Assembly (NCBI GenBank): GCA_018902385.1
Contig: JABSSW010000020.1
Span: 565,546 to 629,545 of the forward strand
Reading direction: 5' to 3'
DNA: 64,000 nucleotides
Source: Physcia stellaris
Lineage: Eukaryota > Ascomycota > Lecanoromycetes > Caliciales > Physciaceae
Shown: one piece after another, positions 60,678 to 64,000 of the stretch
How positions within the stretch are numbered: position 1 is the first letter of the stretch
Layout of the letters: each line of letters begins with the position of its first letter
The notes under the pieces: generated by a model
The model's database searches: none
Told to the model about the DNA's origin: nothing
What the model saw: the letters and a program-made list of their open reading frames with translations, nothing else
Translations under genes and position numbers: made by a program

Positions 60678-63136
60678 CTAAGATCTCTTAAACCTGTCCA
60701 GAAACGTATTATAGCCTTTCCTTCGCGGTCTATCATCCGTGACTCCGACGGAGTCAACGCGGTCGCTTTGGCCAATGACTTTGCCTCTGACGCGTTGGTC
60801 CATCTAAGGGAAAAAAAGCCGGTCAGTATCGCTTCTTGTCTATTTTCGCAGCTTCAAACTCCAGGAACCTCTGCCTCTACGACCAGTTACAATCTCCAGC
60901 TTCAACACCGCGCTGATGATGAAACGGCAGGAGACAAGAGAGTGGGGTCGGGACTAAGAACGGGTGTAAGGGGAAACATACCTCTCCCAATCGATAATTC
61001 CGCATCAGCAAACTCAGCGGCAGCATCGGGATGCAGAAACACGCCGCAATGATCAGCAGCGTGTTCATCGTCTCCTGATACGCCCTGCTAATCGCGATTC
61101 CCTCGGGCGTGCCCCTCGCAAAGCTCTGCGCCAGGGTGAGATTCCCAAAGATCAGTGCCGCGTCCGCTTTGTTAGCTTCTGGCAAATACAGCGCTAGCTT
61201 CTCAGGGAGCTTCGCTGTCCACACCGCCCCCGAGATGGCCGCGCCGACTGCACCCCCTATCTCCACTATCGTGAGAAAGATAGCGGTCGCGGCAGCTACA
61301 TCCCCGTGGGAGACGGAGGCCTGAACGCCGAGTTGGGCGGGGACGTTGATGAGGCCGCCGCCGATGCCGACGGCGATTTGGGTGCCGACTATGGAGCCGA
61401 TGGAGGAGGATTCGGTGCGGTATTTAATGAGGAGGCCGATACCGAGGAGGTAGATGCAGGCACCGGTGGTGATGTAGTACTTGTAGTGGTGGGTGTATTT
61501 GATGACGAAGCCGATGACGATGGAGCTGACAGTGGAAGTGAAAGAGAAAGTTTGGGTGATGTGGCCCGCGGCGGTGATGGATTGATGGTGCACGACTTGG
61601 AGGTAAGAGTAGAAGTAGGGTTGGATTGAGGTGTAGAATACCGCTACAGGCTGTTTAGTAGAGGGCACAGGCGATAAGGAGGCGGAAAGAGTTATCGATG
61701 ATGTGGGTCAGTGGGAGAAAGGCTCACCGAAGTAGAAAAATCCAATCGCACACCCAGCCAGTACGGTCCTATTCCTCAACAGCTTTAAGCTCAAGAATGG
61801 CTTCGGCGCCCACTGTTTCCCGGACTCCCAAAACGGAAAAGCAACGGCACATACGAATCCGATAACCAGCATAGAAACTATACTTCCATTCCTCCACCCG
61901 CTCTTCGCCTTTGCCGCCAGTGTAAGGGGTAGAAGGATCAGACTGATAGCTGCAGATAGCAACAACAAACCGAAAACATCGAGTTCGAACCACAAGGTCT
62001 TCAACGAGTCGAGTAATGTCTTCCCCTTCCATGGCGAAGGTGGCAAGGCGTGGAGCTTCTTCGCTTTCTGCATGTTCACAACCAGTGATATCAGGAGTGG
62101 CAGAAAGGCAATCGGTAGGACGATCGCCCAAAGACCGTAGCCCCATCGCCAACCTGAGGCTTTGTAGATGCTCTGTGCGATGGGGGAACCGATCCATACT
62201 GTGATTAGAAATGGGATATCTGGAATGGAAGAGAATAGGGCGCGGTTGAGGAGGTCGGAGGTATCGGCGATGAAAATTTGTATCAGGATTTGGAGACCCG
62301 TGCCACCTGCGCTGTAGAAGATCTGGGCGGCAGCAAAGGTTTGCACGTTCTTTGAGGCGGCTTGTTGGATATACCCGACAACGAAGATAAGAATGCTGAG
62401 GGAGAAAGCTTCTAGCCGACCAAAGACGTTCGCCACTTTGGCCATTGGGGGTTTAATCACGGCTATGGGATGAAGTGAGCTCCAGTTACGGTGAGTGAAA
62501 GGAGAGATAGGAGATAAAATACGCGGTCTAATCTGTACACAGTACTATGGAAGCATCGGAGAAGATAGTGAAAAGGTAAAAGGGCGGAATAAGGCTCACC
62601 ATTGACCACCTGTTGGACGACATAAATGGTGGCGACTAGCGAGTGCTGGAGAAAAGAACTGGTTGCGTAGACGGACAAGTTGACGGTGGTTTGACCTTCC
62701 AGGGAGGTCACAAAAGCGAGCAAATATACACTGGGAGGTAATTTAGCAAAGAGTATATACGAGGAGATAGAGTCATGGATTGACAGAAGACCCGAGGAAA
62801 TAGTACTTTGGGATTGAAAAGGGACGAGAATGAAAAGTTCTACAGGCGACGATGGGTATTAGAAACATGAGATGCTCGAACTGACCCAGCATATGCTGCT
62901 ATCAGCGCCCAAGTTGTCCAAGTCTGGCTGATAATCTCAATATTCTTGACGCCAGCCTGAGCATCCTCGTCCGAGCTCAGGGATGATCTTCCATCCTCAT
63001 GCTGAACCACCAGCGTCCGATTCTTATCGGGCTCATCCGATGCGGGCTCATTGTCGAAGGACATGTTGAGCAACTCGTAGGACGGTTGATTGGCAGTCTT
63101 GGTCAAGGTAATAGACTGCCAAATGGATGCGAACAT
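60678..63136 (-). CDS. Siderophore-iron transporter (MFS, SIT/ARN family)
   Basis: Five exons: 63136-62886, 62730-62600, 62462-61728, 61643-60982 and 60803-60678. They join without a frame break into 634 residues; all introns are GT..AG. The hydrophilic N-terminus is followed by about 14 membrane segments. Typical SIT sequences include LLAFVTSLEGQTTVNLSVYA, FYTSIQPYFYSYLQVVHHQ (the extracellular loop conserved in this family) and GTQIAVGIGGGLINVPAQLG. These proteins import ferri-siderophores by proton symport at the plasma membrane. The tail DQRVRGKVIGQSDRV fits the family's cytosolic end. A second Met at 63064 is an alternative start. An exact GATA-type iron-repressor motif lies about 340 bp upstream. 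Confidence 0.92.
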
Positions 63137-64000
63137 GCAAGAATCATGAGGGGGATGTAGGTATATGAAGAGCAGCCAAAGAGATCAAAGGAGACAATCA
63201 GATCATCTGATTAGGTCAATGGAGGGTATTTCCCCGACGCTAGCCGAACGAGATGACGCTGCCAATGCGCGGGTGGTGGGGGCAGAGTTCGACTAGAGGG
63301 AGTGCCAAGGGGTGGCATGGCTTGATCTGTCGAATCAAATGCTGGATGTGATGGTAAATGTGCTGTGAAGGGGTAATGGAACATGTCAAAAACGAATGAG
63401 CCGTGCGGAGACGAGGTTTAGCACGCTCGGACCCGCGGCGGAGATCAACATTATCTAGAACTAGCTCGCTTCCGACTTATCTGATCCGCTTTTGCAGCAC
63501 GTGACTAGGACCGAGGAACCCTGAAAGCCGATATCGCTCCCAAAACCTCAAATTTCCTGCCTGATCATGTCAAGCCGCCAACCTTTAAGAATAGCCCCCC
63601 TGCAGAACATCCCATCTCCTACCGGGAAGCCCTTCACATGGGCAAGAAACTGGTCGAAGCTCCCGACAAGATTCCCCACGAGACTGTACGCCACAATTCC
63701 CGTCTTGCTGATTTGATCAGGCTATCATAAGATGATAAGATGGATCATCTAAGGGCTGATATAGACCTTCAGCAAACGCCAATATCCCTTGTCCAGGGCG
63801 ATCGAAAAGGCTGCAGATCTGGACTGATATCGATGATGTGGTGGAGAAAGTTGCGGATGGGTAATCAGACAAGTATGAGTGGGCATGGATTTCATGTATG
63901 TGTATTAAGTAGGGATAGTGAGAATTGAACTTCTCCCGTTCCCATATTGTACTGCAAACGTAACTATATGACCCATATGGCCCTCGTGAGGTTTGCAAAT
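63137..64000. other. Upstream region of the transporter, no further gene
   Basis: Apart from the GATA-type sites I see no gene. Short frames at 63717-63998 and 63740-63928 look like chance. Confidence 0.5.
63477..63485 (-). promoter_or_regulatory. Siderophore-repressor GATA site (ATCAGATAA)
   Basis: TTATCTGAT on the plus strand is ATCAGATAA read toward the transporter gene. It is an exact match to ATCWGATAA, the known site of fungal SreA/Sre1/Urbs1 repressors that shut off siderophore genes when iron is plentiful. It is 341 bp upstream of the start. Two near matches (8 of 9) overlap at 63198-63213: ATCAGATCA and ATCTGATTA. Confidence 0.7.

Noticed and set aside
61306-61629. Open plus-strand frame with Asp/Glu/Gly-rich protein
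   Set aside because: Exact antisense of transporter membrane segments; a codon-bias shadow.
1-64000. CRISPR arrays, rRNA or tRNA genes
   Set aside because: No regular spacer-repeat structure, and I recognised no rRNA or cloverleaf tRNA. A tRNA scan would be decisive.

Overview
The window is nuclear DNA of a filamentous ascomycete (Pezizomycotina). Genes carry short GT..AG introns of about 50-180 nt, some with TGCTAAC-like branch sites. The gene families are typical of such fungi: a HET-domain protein, a siderophore-iron transporter, a fasciclin protein and remnants of a terpenoid gene cluster. Normal-composition gene islands alternate with very AT-rich blocks made of dead transposons.

Layout: 1-2251 has no recognisable gene. 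2257-7507 is a complete-length Ty1/Copia element with two identical 154-bp LTRs and a GTCAT target duplication; every stop inside its gag-pol is TGA at a tryptophan position. It sits 273 bp upstream of an intact fasciclin gene (7781-8750). About 10985-17690 is an AT-rich block holding a decayed Tad-like LINE (minus strand). 17905-19306 is a multi-pass membrane protein with one apparent 1-nt deletion. 21132-32829 is a decayed terpenoid cluster: a 5' P450 fragment, an intact BAHD-type acyltransferase (22352-23947), a bifunctional class-I terpene synthase/prenyltransferase with frameshifts (26104-29025) and a second P450 that stops after its K-helix (31456-32829). A 515-bp MITE lies inside the cluster. 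About 33020-57050 is a second AT-rich territory. It holds an LTR-like Copia end (35021-35206), a 6-kb palindrome with 2.47-kb arms (36649-42622), a decayed Ty3/Gypsy element (43036-49725, GTTTG duplication) and a decayed Helitron (about 50600-55420, minus). The window ends with an intact HET gene (58028-60010) and an intact siderophore transporter (60678-63136, minus), whose upstream region holds an exact GATA-type siderophore-repressor motif.

The most interesting signal is mutational. In the AT-rich blocks the dinucleotides CC, CT, AG and GG are almost absent while CG, CA and TG survive. That is C-to-T change before a pyrimidine, unlike the classical RIP preference for CpA. A duplicated 150-bp segment with one intact and one mutated copy shows the changes almost base by base. 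The Copia element shows a related but one-stranded pattern, with loss of GG only, that yields TGA at Trp codons and Asp/Glu at conserved Gly sites. Separately, several otherwise well-conserved genes each lack a single base, often in short C/G runs, so either the cluster is decaying or the assembly has indel errors.
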